This document shows, piece after piece, positions 7,590-16,043 of a stretch of DNA of 43,045 nucleotides; the stretch's first letter is position 1, and every line of letters starts with the position of its first letter. Made by a program: the position numbers and the translations under genes. This DNA comes from a virus, in IMG/VR virus record IMGVR_UViG_3300046804_004491, positions 1-43,045 of that record, one strand, 5' to 3'. The notes beneath the pieces are model-generated. The model saw only the letters and a program-made list of their open reading frames with translations, did no database searches and was not told the DNA's origin.

Positions 7590-10500
7590 CAGATTTTGTA
7601 CATTTGCATTGTCATTCTGAATACTCTTTGCTTGATGGAATGTCAACGCCAGAAGATATCGCTAAAATATCTAGTACCAATGGTCAATTCTCAGCTTCAA
7701 TAACAGATCACGGAACAATGGGCGGTGTTTTAAAGTTCCAAGACGCATGTGATAAATATAATGTAAAGCCTTTGTTTGGCGTGGAAGCATACTTCGTACC
7801 AGAAGTTAAAAGCGATTCCGACTCCAAATATGAGAGATTCCATTTAATTCTTCTGGCAAAAAACAATGAAGGACTCCAGAAACTTTTTAAAGCATCACAA
7901 GTTGGATGGACTGACAATTTTTATTATAAACCAAGAATTGATTTTGGTTTACTAGAATCATTAGTTAGTAATGATATTATTGCACTTTCTGGCTGTATGG
8001 GTAGTGCAATCTCTAAGGCTATTGAGGCAAAGAACTATAGCAGAGCAGAAGAACTGGCTAAAAGATTTATATCCATTTTTGGTGATGATTTTTATTTTGA
8101 GGTTCAGCCTTGGAATCCAAAGCACATCAATGACGGAATAATTGATTTAGCTTCTACATTTAATAAAAAAGTTGTAGGCACAGCAGACTGCCATTTTCCA
8201 ACATATGAAGATAGAGGATGCGAAGAAGTTTTGCTTCTTGTTTCCCAATACCCAAGTTTATCGGCTCAAGAAGTAAGATATGCAAAGGAAAATACTGGGA
8301 TCATCACAAAGACAGATGACATCATTGAAAAAATGAATACGATGTACCCCCAGCGTCATTTGCACTTTGATGAGATTAATCCTTATATTGCAGATGCTAA
8401 GACAATCCATTCTTGGTTCGCAAATGCTGGATATGACAGAAAAGACATAATAGAAAATACTGTTGAAGTAGCAGAAAAATGCACGGCAAGGATTCCAAAG
8501 AAAGCGAATCTGCTTCCTAAATATTCCAAGTTTTTTGATTCAAATGAATATCTCAAAGAAATTGCAGAGTTTGCAATAAAAACTAGAGGTCTTGACGAGC
8601 GCTATTCTGACAGATTGGCAGAAGAGCTTGATGTTATTAAACGCTTGGGTTTTTCTGACTACTTTTTAATCGTTTGGGATCTTGTTAAATGGGCAGATAA
8701 TAGCAATATTGGTAGAGGACCAGGCCGAGGTTCAGTCGGTGGTAGTGTTCTTGCTTATTTATTGGAAATAACAGCTGTTGATCCAATTGAATATGATTTG
8801 CTTTTTGCACGTTTTATTAACCCAGAGAGAAATGACTATCCAGACATCGATCTTGACTTTGAAGATAAAAGGCGTGTTGAGGTAAGAAACTATCTCCGTG
8901 AAAAGTGGGGGCATGATAATGTTGCTGCAATTTCCACATATGGTGAGTTTAAGCCTAAGTCTGTTATTAAAGACGTTGCCCGTGTATATCAGGTTCCATT
9001 TGAAGAAATCAATGGCATTACGCCATATTTTGAAACCCTTGATGAACTTGAATCTTCGCCCAAGGGTAAGATTTTCTGTACTAAATACCCAGATATTATA
9101 AAGCTGGCAAGGAAGCTTGAAGGTCGGATTAGAAATGCTGGAATTCATGCTGCTGGCATGGTGGTTTCTTCTATTCCTCTGACAGAGGTTTGCCCCGTAG
9201 AGTCTAGAAAAGACACCAACGGCGAATCTAGGGCGGTCGTGACAGCCTTTGATATGGAAGATGCAGAGGCTGTAGGGCTTATTAAAATAGACGTTCTGGG
9301 TCTTAAGACGGTATCCGTTATAAAAGACTGTATAGCCAAGATAAAGGAGACCCGTGGCAAAGATGTAACTAACGAGTCTCTAGGGCTAGACGACCCCCTT
9401 GTTTATGAGAACTTTAATTTGGGCAATACGGTCGGGGTATTTCAGACAGACGCTGCTGCCTACCGAAACCTTATTGAAAGAATGGGTATTGATAATTTCA
9501 ACGACCTTGTTGTAAGTAACGCTTTGGTAAGACCAGGTGCTTTGCTGTCTCAAGGGCAGAGATATATCAATTGCAAGAAGGGCGAGGAGAAGCCTAAGTA
9601 TCCTCATGAACTTGTAAAAGACATTCTTAAGGAAACTTACGGGACAGTCATTTTTCAGGAACAACTGATGCAGATGGCGGTTATCCTTGCAGGCTTTACA
9701 TGGTCGGAGGCCGACAGACTAAGAAAGATCATTGGTAAGAAGCGTGATGCTGCTGGCTTTGATGAGTTCAAAGAAAAGTTTGTTAGTAATCCTTATTTAA
9801 CAAACAAGGAGTCAGAACGTATTTGGAAAGAGTTTGAATTGGCTGCTCTTTACATGTTCAATAAGTCTCACGCCGTTGCTTATTCTATGTTGTCTTACCA
9901 GACGATGTGGCTCAAGATACACTATCCCATTGAATTTGTTTGGGCATTGCTCTATAACGAATCCGCTGGTGACAAAATTACTGCGTATCTAATGGAAGCT
10001 CAAAGAATGGGAGTGCAAATTCTTCCTCCTGACATCAATGAATCACAGGAGTTCTTTACAATCGGAACAAATGATGATGGTGGTTATATTCGTTTTGGTT
10101 TGTCAAACGTCATGGCTTGCGGTCGGTCTGCAATCGATGAAATTATGTCAAAGCGTCCATTCCATTCCTATGATGAGTTTGTTAACAAATGCAGAAAGTC
10201 TGCTGTAAAGATAACGATTCGGGAAAATCTTGAAAAGGTCGGCGCTTTTCAATCAATTGGTCATGTTTCAAGCTTTGACCATGAAAGATATTATCTGCCA
10301 ATACTCGGCTTCTCAATCAAAGACTCTGGAGATAGAAATGAATTGGATGAGTTTGTCGGGCAACTTGCCGACTTCCATGAAATCAATTCTCCATTGACGT
10401 TAATTAAGGCCGTGGTGCGTTCCACGAAAAAGACTCCACAATATTTGCGTATTGAGTTTGAAGACCATTCTGGTTCTTCAACGGTCTTTGCCGAAAGAAA

Positions 10501-10993
10501 CACAGAGCTTGCCACAAGAGATTATGTTTATGCATTGATTGGTGATCGCACATTGCATGATTTCTGCGATGTATATCAATATAGCGGTTCATCATTGCAT
10601 GAACTGTTTATGTTGCAAAAGCAGGGTCTGGAGCACGAACATAATTGGTTATATCAAACTGGATTAGGAACAGCACGGCAGGAAAAGAGCCTTGTCTATG
10701 TTTTCTATGTTCGTTCATTTACAACATCCAAGGGCAAACAAATGGCGAATGTTTATTGTTGGGACGGTGAAAGGATCTTCAAGGTCGTGATCTTCCCAGC
10801 GAATTATAATAAGCTAAAGAATCTTGTTGAGGCGAAAAAGTGGTATGCTGCTCGTCTTGAAAAAATCGAAGATAAAAACACGATTACAAGAATGGACTCT
10901 TTTAAAATAGAGTCCGACACGGGAATAATCTCCGTTGAAGATTATATTGAAAGAAAAAACTTAAAGAAAGAAGATTATTTTGTTAGTAGTTGA
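7586..10993 (+). CDS. dnaE: DNA polymerase III alpha subunit (DnaE type)
   Basis: 1135 residues, nearly full bacterial length (about 1150-1180). The N-terminal PHP domain keeps its metal-binding residues (HLHCHSEYS, ITDHGTMGG, GVEAYF, SGCMGS, GTADCHFP), so a PHP-based 3'-5' exonuclease is possible, as in actinobacterial DnaE1. The palm has GRGPGRGSVGGS near 375 and the catalytic PDIDLDFED near 418, followed by fingers (IRNAGIHAAGMVVS, YGTVIFQEQLMQMA). Two OB-like regions are visible near the C-terminus. No separate proofreading subunit is visible in this window. This is the phage replicase. Confidence 0.95.
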   Translation: MTDFVHLHCHSEYSLLDGMSTPEDIAKISSTNGQFSASITDHGTMGGVLKFQDACDKYNVKPLFGVEAYFVPEVKSDSDSKYERFHLILLAKNNEGLQKLFKASQVGWTDNFYYKPRIDFGLLESLVSNDIIALSGCMGSAISKAIEAKNYSRAEELAKRFISIFGDDFYFEVQPWNPKHINDGIIDLASTFNKKVVGTADCHFPTYEDRGCEEVLLLVSQYPSLSAQEVRYAKENTGIITKTDDIIEKMNTMYPQRHLHFDEINPYIADAKTIHSWFANAGYDRKDIIENTVEVAEKCTARIPKKANLLPKYSKFFDSNEYLKEIAEFAIKTRGLDERYSDRLAEELDVIKRLGFSDYFLIVWDLVKWADNSNIGRGPGRGSVGGSVLAYLLEITAVDPIEYDLLFARFINPERNDYPDIDLDFEDKRRVEVRNYLREKWGHDNVAAISTYGEFKPKSVIKDVARVYQVPFEEINGITPYFETLDELESSPKGKIFCTKYPDIIKLARKLEGRIRNAGIHAAGMVVSSIPLTEVCPVESRKDTNGESRAVVTAFDMEDAEAVGLIKIDVLGLKTVSVIKDCIAKIKETRGKDVTNESLGLDDPLVYENFNLGNTVGVFQTDAAAYRNLIERMGIDNFNDLVVSNALVRPGALLSQGQRYINCKKGEEKPKYPHELVKDILKETYGTVIFQEQLMQMAVILAGFTWSEADRLRKIIGKKRDAAGFDEFKEKFVSNPYLTNKESERIWKEFELAALYMFNKSHAVAYSMLSYQTMWLKIHYPIEFVWALLYNESAGDKITAYLMEAQRMGVQILPPDINESQEFFTIGTNDDGGYIRFGLSNVMACGRSAIDEIMSKRPFHSYDEFVNKCRKSAVKITIRENLEKVGAFQSIGHVSSFDHERYYLPILGFSIKDSGDRNELDEFVGQLADFHEINSPLTLIKAVVRSTKKTPQYLRIEFEDHSGSSTVFAERNTELATRDYVYALIGDRTLHDFCDVYQYSGSSLHELFMLQKQGLEHEHNWLYQTGLGTARQEKSLVYVFYVRSFTTSKGKQMANVYCWDGERIFKVVIFPANYNKLKNLVEAKKWYAARLEKIEDKNTITRMDSFKIESDTGIISVEDYIERKNLKKEDYFVSS

Positions 10994-11012
10994 TAAAAGA
11001 AAAGGCGACAGC

Positions 11013-11900
11013 ATGCCAACGCATGATGTCATTCCAACGCCTAGTGTGGGGCTGAATAGAGCCTTGGGCGGTGGATTAAACACGGGTGCTACCCACTTAT
11101 TTTGGGGAACGCCATCTGTTGGTAAAACAACAATGTGTTTTAGAATTTTGGCAGAAGCACAAAGAAGAGGTTATAGACCGGTAATTGTGGATTCTGAGTA
11201 TTCGTATAATGATGAATATGCAAAGAAGTGTGGAATAGATATTGATGACATTGTTGTTATTCAATCAACAATTGTTGAGGAAATTTTAAAGGCAATTATT
11301 GGTTATTTAACCAATGATGTTGAGAAGCATGTTTTTCTTTTTGATTCATTGTCTAATATCATAAAAGAAGAATTTTATGATAAACCTGAGGGCGGTAAAG
11401 CAATGGGTCTTCAATCACGCTCGCAGGGGTTCTTCTTGCAAAAACTTGTTAACTATCTGCATAAAGAAAGAAACATCATGCTATTCGTCGCCCACCAGAC
11501 GGTTGATTTGAGTGGTATGTATGCAGTTACTAAAGCAAAGATGGGTAATACGGTGCATCACAACATGCATAATATAATCAAGCTATTCCTGTCAATGTCA
11601 CAAAAAGAAATGGAAAGAGATGAAACAAACACAATCACATCGCAAAGAGCAGTTTGGACAATCGAAAAAACAAAACAGATTCCTACAATTGGGGCATCAG
11701 GTTATTATTATGTCTTACCTCAAGAGGGTAAAATCGACGCAGACAGAGAATTAGTTGATATTGCAGTAGAGATGGATATCATCAAACGGCGGGGTGCATG
11801 GTATTCATTTAAAGAAGAAAAATGGAACGGTCTTGGCGCAATTTCCCTTTCAGAAGATGATAGGGTGGAGATCGGCAAACTCATATTAGGCAACCCATAG
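11013..11900 (+). CDS. RecA/UvsX-like recombinase
   Basis: 295 residues from the ATG at 11013 (an in-frame TTG at 10980 overlaps the polymerase and lacks a good ribosome site; AAAGGCGA precedes 11013). RecA core: SVGLNRALGGGL, Walker A GTPSVGKTT near residue 32, VIVDSEYSYN, Walker B VFLFDSLS near 108, then LFVAHQTVDLSGM as the loop/sensor region. The protein is shorter than RecA (about 350) and closer in size to KaiC/UvsX-like phage recombinases. Probably serves recombination-dependent repair or replication with the nearby SSB. Confidence 0.85.
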   Translation: MPTHDVIPTPSVGLNRALGGGLNTGATHLFWGTPSVGKTTMCFRILAEAQRRGYRPVIVDSEYSYNDEYAKKCGIDIDDIVVIQSTIVEEILKAIIGYLTNDVEKHVFLFDSLSNIIKEEFYDKPEGGKAMGLQSRSQGFFLQKLVNYLHKERNIMLFVAHQTVDLSGMYAVTKAKMGNTVHHNMHNIIKLFLSMSQKEMERDETNTITSQRAVWTIEKTKQIPTIGASGYYYVLPQEGKIDADRELVDIAVEMDIIKRRGAWYSFKEEKWNGLGAISLSEDDRVEIGKLILGNP

Positions 11901-11908
11901 GAGGGGCT

Positions 11909-12310
11909 ATGCAAACATTTGTGCCATACGCTGATTTCAAAAGAACCGCTGAGATTCTGGATTATAGAAGGCTTGGCAAACAGCGCGTTGAAACATTCCA
12001 GATTTTAAATATTCTGCTTGATAGAACAGAATCTTCTGGCTGGAGAAACCATCCAGCTGTAAGGATGTGGAGGGGATTTGAAACGGCTTTGCAGCATTAT
12101 CAGAACACGGTTATACAAGAGTGGATTAATCGTGGTTATAAAAACAATATGAGTTTTGAAAACATTGATAACGAAATTATTTATCCAACATGGTTTGGTG
12201 ATGATAAAGTACACCGTTCTCATCGTTCAAACCTATTAAGAAAGAATTTTGAGTATTACAGCGAATTCTTTAATGAACCTACAGATTTGGAATACCATTG
12301 GCCTATTTAA
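11909..12310 (+). CDS. Pyrimidine-dimer DNA glycosylase-like protein (MSMEG_6728 family)
   Basis: 133 residues preceded by a near-perfect AGGAGGGGCT ribosome site. The sequence follows the actinobacterial MSMEG_6728 pattern closely: MQTFVPYADFKRTAEILDYR, LGKQRVETFQIL, GWRNHPAVRMWRGFE, HRSHRSNLLRK and a C-terminal YHWP. The family is related to T4 endonuclease V (Pyr_excise), which cuts at UV-induced pyrimidine dimers. Its place behind the recombinase fits DNA repair. Enzymatic activity of this branch is, to my knowledge, not established. Confidence 0.85.
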   Translation: MQTFVPYADFKRTAEILDYRRLGKQRVETFQILNILLDRTESSGWRNHPAVRMWRGFETALQHYQNTVIQEWINRGYKNNMSFENIDNEIIYPTWFGDDKVHRSHRSNLLRKNFEYYSEFFNEPTDLEYHWPI

Positions 12311-12720
12311 CAAAACCAGTTGTTTTTCTTTCTGGTGCAATTGACCATGTTGGTGATTTTGCAATTGGTTGGAGAAGAGAAGCTACCGCAAAATTAGAAA
12401 AACGAGGCTATAGAGTATACGACCCAACATTGATTTCTGAGACTGGTCACATTAGCCCAGAAGAAGTTGCTCAAAAAAATTTATTTATGCAAGAAAGATC
12501 AGATATTCTTTTGGTTGAATACCTAATAAAAGATAGACCATATATTGGAACTGATTTTGAAATGTCATGGTCTAAAATACATGGTCAACCAATTGTTGTT
12601 ATTTGCGATAATGATAATAAAGACAGAGTATATATGAAATATCTTGCTACAAAGATTGTAAATAATCTTGAAGAAGCTATTGAGTATATAGAAAATCACT
12701 ATCCATCAGAAGGAGCATAA
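12298..12720 (+). CDS. Nucleoside 2-deoxyribosyltransferase-like protein
   Basis: 140 residues from a TTG start inside the previous gene; the next in-frame Met is too far in. FLSGAIDHVGDFAIGWRREAT, the YDPT element and RSDILLVEYL...PYIGTDFEMSWSKIHGQPIVVI follow the Rossmann-like deoxyribosyltransferase/YtoQ-type fold, where 'S-G-x-I' binds the sugar and a Glu in the 'GTxxE' segment is catalytic. Such enzymes swap bases on deoxyribose or cleave nucleotides; in a phage replication block this suggests nucleotide salvage or base modification. Confidence 0.72.
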   Translation: MAYLTKPVVFLSGAIDHVGDFAIGWRREATAKLEKRGYRVYDPTLISETGHISPEEVAQKNLFMQERSDILLVEYLIKDRPYIGTDFEMSWSKIHGQPIVVICDNDNKDRVYMKYLATKIVNNLEEAIEYIENHYPSEGA

Positions 12721-13019
12721 TGCCTTACATAACGGAACAAAATAGAGAAAATTTAAATTTCAATCCTCCAAGTAATTCTGGAGAGATTAATTATACAATT
12801 TCAAGCATTTGTGATTACTTTATAAAAGAAAAGGGATTGTCGTATGCTACAATAAATACATTAGTTGGTGCATTAGAATGTGCCAAACTGGAGTTATATA
12901 GACGCATTGCTTCTCCATATGAAGACACCAAATTGGAAAAAAATGGTGACGTTTATATTTATACGATGAGGGATAATGGAACTGTTTTTCTACAGAGCGG
13001 AAGTGAAAAAAATAATTGA
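12720..13019 (+). CDS. Conserved phage protein, DUF6899-like
   Basis: 99 residues. MPYITEQNRENL, then INYTISSICDYFI, VGALECAKLELYRRIASPYE and KNGDVY at the end match a family of short phage proteins I know as DUF6899. Function unknown. AAGGAGCATA places a strong ribosome site in front, and the start overlaps the previous stop by one base. Confidence 0.72.
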   Translation: MPYITEQNRENLNFNPPSNSGEINYTISSICDYFIKEKGLSYATINTLVGALECAKLELYRRIASPYEDTKLEKNGDVYIYTMRDNGTVFLQSGSEKNN

Positions 13020-13362
13020 TGGAGATACGCTTGATGTTTTAATAGATGTTGGTTTTAACATCCACTTCCATGCAAGAATAAGACTTTACGGTGTTAATAC
13101 GCCAGAAAGTAGAACTTCTAATAAAGAAGAAAAGGTTATGGGTTTGGCTGCAAAAGACTTTACCAAAAAATGGGTTGATGATAATCAAAAAATAATTTAC
13201 ATTAAAACTGTTTTGGATAAAAATGAGAAATATGGAAGAGTGCTTGCAGAAGTTTATAATGAATCAAAAAATTCTTGCCTTAACAAAGATATAATAAATT
13301 CTGGGTTCGCTAGAGAATACTTTGGTGAAGGCGATAAGACTTGGACAGAATTTAAGAAATGA
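12976..13362 (+). CDS. Thermonuclease/SNase-like nuclease
   Basis: 128 residues, an SNase OB-fold. IDGDTLDV (metal-binding Asp), R36LYGVNTPE44 with catalytic Arg and Glu at the SNase spacing of eight, and KYGRVLAEVY with the second Arg are all present. The Asp before T-P-E in staphylococcal nuclease is Asn here, seen also in some homologues. The last element DIINSGFAREY fits the C-terminal helix. No signal peptide, so it acts inside the cell, perhaps on host DNA or RNA. It overlaps the preceding gene by 44 bases. Confidence 0.87.
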   Translation: MELFFYRAEVKKIIDGDTLDVLIDVGFNIHFHARIRLYGVNTPESRTSNKEEKVMGLAAKDFTKKWVDDNQKIIYIKTVLDKNEKYGRVLAEVYNESKNSCLNKDIINSGFAREYFGEGDKTWTEFKK

Positions 13363-13466
13363 TCGTAGGAGCAATCCTTTTCGTATCAATTTTTGTTTTG
13401 ATATATAGACAAATTACAAAGCTTTTACGTGAAGTATCGGAATTTCAAGATATAGATATTGACTAA
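13359..13466 (+). CDS. Small single-pass membrane protein
   Basis: 35 residues overlapping the nuclease stop (ATGA). Residues 2-17 (IVGAILFVSIFVLIYR) form one membrane segment, followed by a basic then acidic cytoplasmic-looking tail (KLLREVSEFQDIDID). Very short; support is the overlap and the clean hydrophobic profile. Function unknown. Confidence 0.5.
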   Translation: MIVGAILFVSIFVLIYRQITKLLREVSEFQDIDID

Positions 13467-13467
13467 T

Positions 13468-13767
13468 ATGAAACGTGACGAAAAAAGAGAAGCAAAAATC
13501 GACGGGGCTAAGCCAGTTAAAAATTCTGGCCGTGGTCTGAAGAAAGGTGATGCTGTAATGAATCAATTCGTTATTGATTATAAGCATAATGGCAAAACAT
13601 TTACTTTAACAAGAGATGCTTGGATTAAGCTTAGAAAAGATGCTTGGAAATCTAACTATAAACATCCACTTATATCTGTTGTTCTAGGAGATGATTCTGA
13701 TGTAAAGGTAGCCATTGTTGAATGGCACGTATTGAAAGAGCTAATACAGGGTTCTGATTATGAATAA
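13468..13767 (+). CDS. Putative PD-(D/E)XK endonuclease (Holliday-resolvase-like)
   Basis: 99 residues from ATG 13468. SGRGLKKGDAVMNQFVIDYK carries the Asp of a PD-type motif and a D-x-K element, followed by FTLTRDAWIKLRKDAWK and HPLISVVLG...VAIVEW, a small alpha-beta core I associate with short phage PD-(D/E)XK nucleases. An internal ATG at 13558 has a better ribosome site (AAAGGTGA) but would remove the SGRG-KGD part. Nuclease call is by motif and shape, moderate certainty. Confidence 0.55.
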   Translation: MKRDEKREAKIDGAKPVKNSGRGLKKGDAVMNQFVIDYKHNGKTFTLTRDAWIKLRKDAWKSNYKHPLISVVLGDDSDVKVAIVEWHVLKELIQGSDYE

Positions 13768-14212
13768 TTTTTTAAAACAATGGACAGATAGAGCGCATCA
13801 TTTAGAGAAACTGTTAAATTCTCAGAAAAAAATTATTGCTGATCTTCAAAATCAGTTAGAGAAGATAAAAGAAAATAAATATGTGCAAATTCCAAATAAT
13901 ATACTAATTGGTTGCTGTTGTTGTAATGTGATTGCAGAATCAATAGCTCCATGCGGTCATGCTTTTTGCACTATATGCATAGATAGAGGACATGATTCTG
14001 ATTGTATTGCATGTGAAGAGGATAAAGAAATGGAAACAAAAGATTTAGATCAAACTGACATTTGTAAAAGATTAGAAATAAGAATAAATAGCGATATTGA
14101 TAATCCTATTGTGAAAAATTTAATGAAAATTTCAATTGATGAAATTGAAGCATTAAGAAAAAGAACAAGGACTTTAATAAAAAAAATACAGGACAATACT
14201 ATTGGAGAATAG
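13760..14212 (+). CDS. Coiled-coil protein with a C3HC4 RING-like zinc finger
   Basis: 150 residues. Residues 10-40 are a coiled coil (HHLEKLLNSQKKIIADLQNQ and on). Residues 52-85 have Cys52, Cys55, Cys65, His67, Cys70, Cys73, Cys82 and Cys85, spaced C-x2-C-x9-C-x1-H-x2-C-x2-C-x8-C-x2-C, exactly the cross-brace ligand order of a C3HC4 RING finger; APCGHAFC is a classic RING segment. An acidic linker and a second helical region follow. RING domains recruit ubiquitin-conjugating enzymes in eukaryotes; in a phage, a plain structural zinc domain is the cautious reading. It overlaps both neighbours. Confidence 0.78.
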   Translation: MNNFLKQWTDRAHHLEKLLNSQKKIIADLQNQLEKIKENKYVQIPNNILIGCCCCNVIAESIAPCGHAFCTICIDRGHDSDCIACEEDKEMETKDLDQTDICKRLEIRINSDIDNPIVKNLMKISIDEIEALRKRTRTLIKKIQDNTIGE

Positions 14213-14660
14213 TAAACAATTAAAATGGCTAAAAGTTTCAGACTTTATGGCCGAACAATTTTCTACATGCTCAAGAAAAAAATATTGTGCAATTATTTTA
14301 ACAAAAAACAATAGACTTGTTGGCATGGGATATAATGGGTCTCCTCCTAAGTATCCACATTGTGATCAGGGATTTTGTCCAAGAGCAACGTCTGATGTTG
14401 AGCATGGTTCTGTTTATGATAACTGCATAGCAGTTCATGCAGAAGCAAATGCTCTTTTATGGAGTGATGTTTCTTTAAGGCAAGATGGTTTTCTGATCAT
14501 AAACGGCCCACCGTGTTTTAGCTGTGCTAAACTCATAGCAACTTCTGGCGTGTCAACGGTTGTTTGTTATAACGATGAAAAATATATGGACTTTGATAAA
14601 GTCAAAACATTCTTGTCAGATGTAGGTATAAATCTAATAGTTAAGGAAAGAAATGGCTGA
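14202..14660 (+). CDS. Deoxycytidylate (dCMP) deaminase
   Basis: 152 residues from a TTG start, needed to keep the first helix (WLKVSDFMAEQF); AGGA lies eight bases upstream. Zinc and catalytic motif HAEANALLW near residue 80 and PPCFSCAKLI near 104 give the His/Cys/Cys ligands and catalytic Glu of the dCMP deaminase family. CSRKKYCAIILTK, GMGYNGSP and the Cys/His-rich insert PHCDQGFCPRAT...EHG match the family. It converts dCMP to dUMP for dTTP synthesis, as suits an AT-rich phage. Confidence 0.9.
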   Translation: MENSKQLKWLKVSDFMAEQFSTCSRKKYCAIILTKNNRLVGMGYNGSPPKYPHCDQGFCPRATSDVEHGSVYDNCIAVHAEANALLWSDVSLRQDGFLIINGPPCFSCAKLIATSGVSTVVCYNDEKYMDFDKVKTFLSDVGINLIVKERNG

Positions 14661-14973
14661 AATAATTGTTGATCCTCAATGGCTCGCAGAACAGATGGGC
14701 GATAAATCTGAGGAATTTATTGAATGTTTGAAAATAGTACAAGATATTATTAATAGACCTGAACATTATGTTGGTATGCAAGCAATTAAATATTTAAATG
14801 TCCTAGCTGCCTACAGAACTGTTATGATTGTAAAATCGCAAGCTTTTAAAAGAAAGTCATCGTTGATGTCTGAACAAGACAAATTTGTTAATGACATTTG
14901 GAAAACGATGTACGAAGCTCTTTCGGAAAATATAAATGCATTAAAAATAGCAGCTAAAGGAACATATCAGTGA
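14653..14973 (+). CDS. Helical protein of unknown function
   Basis: 106 residues, all-alpha in appearance: VDPQWLAEQM, then SEEFIECLKIVQDIINRPE, YVGMQAIKYLNVLAAYRT and a Lys-rich helix up to the end. It overlaps the deaminase stop and shares a GTGA junction with the Cas4-like nuclease. No family recognised; tight coupling suggests a DNA-metabolism role. Confidence 0.65.
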   Translation: MAEIIVDPQWLAEQMGDKSEEFIECLKIVQDIINRPEHYVGMQAIKYLNVLAAYRTVMIVKSQAFKRKSSLMSEQDKFVNDIWKTMYEALSENINALKIAAKGTYQ

Positions 14974-15707
14974 AATCATTGCAGGCTTTAAGACAGCCAA
15001 AAGAAAAGAAAATAGTTAAGACAACTGAAGAACAGGCAATAGAGCTTGTGAATTCAATAGATGACTTGCTTTCAAAGAGAAATAAGCCAGAAATGAAAAA
15101 GGTTGGCGGGTTTCATCCAAGCTATACAAACCAATGTGCAAGATATTGGTTTTATCTTTTCAATGGAGCAGAGGTTGAATCGTCTTTCAAGCCTCAGACA
15201 TACAGGATTTTTGATAATGGGCATGCTGTGCATGAGCGTTTGTATGGCTACCTTAGAGAAATGGGGATTTTAGTTGGCGAAGAGATTCCCGTTACTTATG
15301 ATAATCCCCCAATTGAGGGCACAGCTGACGGCATAATCGACTGGTATGGTCATAAGTTAATTGAATTAAAGTCGATTAGCTCTGAGGGTTTCCATTATAG
15401 ACAGCTTTATAATAAGCCTAAGGATGAACATTATAGACAAGCTCAGATTTATATGAGATGTTTAGATCTTGAAGGCGGTTATGTCATTTATGAAAACAAG
15501 AATAACCAAGAGATTTTGCCAATCTATATCGAAAGAGATGATGAGTTTATAGATAAACTCTTTAAGAAGTATAGTAAAATATATAAGAATTTTATTGATA
15601 ATAAAATTCCAGATAGGCCATACAAGAGAAGCTCAGCAAATTGCGCAGACTGTAATTTGTTTAATCTTTGTTGGTCAGAAAATGAGCAGGAAGAAGAGCC
15701 TTTCTAA
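14970..15707 (+). CDS. Cas4/RecB-like PD-(D/E)XK exonuclease
   Basis: 245 residues from a GTG overlapping the previous stop. An early Cys in YTNQCARYWFYLF, the nuclease core GTADGIIDWYGHKLIELKS, HYRQAQIYMRCL (motif QxxxY) and three C-terminal Cys in NCADCNLFNLC recreate the Cas4 layout, where four Cys hold an iron-sulfur cluster. No CRISPR genes are nearby, so a stand-alone phage exonuclease acting in recombination with the RecA-like protein is most likely. Confidence 0.85.
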   Translation: MKSLQALRQPKEKKIVKTTEEQAIELVNSIDDLLSKRNKPEMKKVGGFHPSYTNQCARYWFYLFNGAEVESSFKPQTYRIFDNGHAVHERLYGYLREMGILVGEEIPVTYDNPPIEGTADGIIDWYGHKLIELKSISSEGFHYRQLYNKPKDEHYRQAQIYMRCLDLEGGYVIYENKNNQEILPIYIERDDEFIDKLFKKYSKIYKNFIDNKIPDRPYKRSSANCADCNLFNLCWSENEQEEEPF

Positions 15708-15725
15708 CCTGCCAAAGAGTGGTTG

Positions 15726-16034
15726 ATGTTTAATGAAGAAAAAAGGACTTGTGCCAATGAAGATTGTTTGATGCCTTTCGTAGCAAAAGTTTATAATACT
15801 ATTTACTGCAGCGCAGAATGTAGAAAAATAGTTACAAATAAAAAACTTTTGGAAAAATACCATGAAAGAAAAATAAATAAAACAAAAAAACGAATATGCA
15901 AAAATAAAGATTGCAACACAGTGTTATCCTCTTACAATAAAGAAGATATTTGTGAATCGTGTAAGCAAAAAAGATTTAAAAAAAGACTTATTTCATGGGG
16001 TTGGGACGAAAAAAAGTTAAACAATGAGATATAA
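15726..16034 (+). CDS. Double zinc-finger protein
   Basis: 102 residues from ATG 15726. Two Cys clusters are separated by a basic linker: CANEDCLMPF...YCSAEC (treble-clef-like) and CKNKDCNTVL...ICESCK. The first matches zinc domains often found at the start of phage HNH or DNA-binding proteins. High Lys content supports nucleic-acid binding. Function unknown. Confidence 0.65.
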   Translation: MFNEEKRTCANEDCLMPFVAKVYNTIYCSAECRKIVTNKKLLEKYHERKINKTKKRICKNKDCNTVLSSYNKEDICESCKQKRFKKRLISWGWDEKKLNNEI

Positions 16035-16040
16035 TATAAT
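16030..16040 (+). promoter_or_regulatory. Double TATAAT box before the RuvC-like gene
   Basis: Two overlapping TATAAT units (16030-16035 and 16035-16040) end nine and four bases before the ATG at 16044. The first has the same spacing as the box before 363. No ribosome site fits between, so a leaderless message is likely. Confidence 0.5.
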
Positions 16041-16043
16041 CCT

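Noticed and set aside
8898-9101. Short plus-strand frame inside dnaE
   Set aside because: It lies wholly within the conserved polymerase palm coding sequence in another frame.
14970-15707. CRISPR-associated Cas4
   Set aside because: No cas1/cas2, other cas genes or repeat-spacer array in the window; stand-alone Cas4-like nucleases are common in phages.
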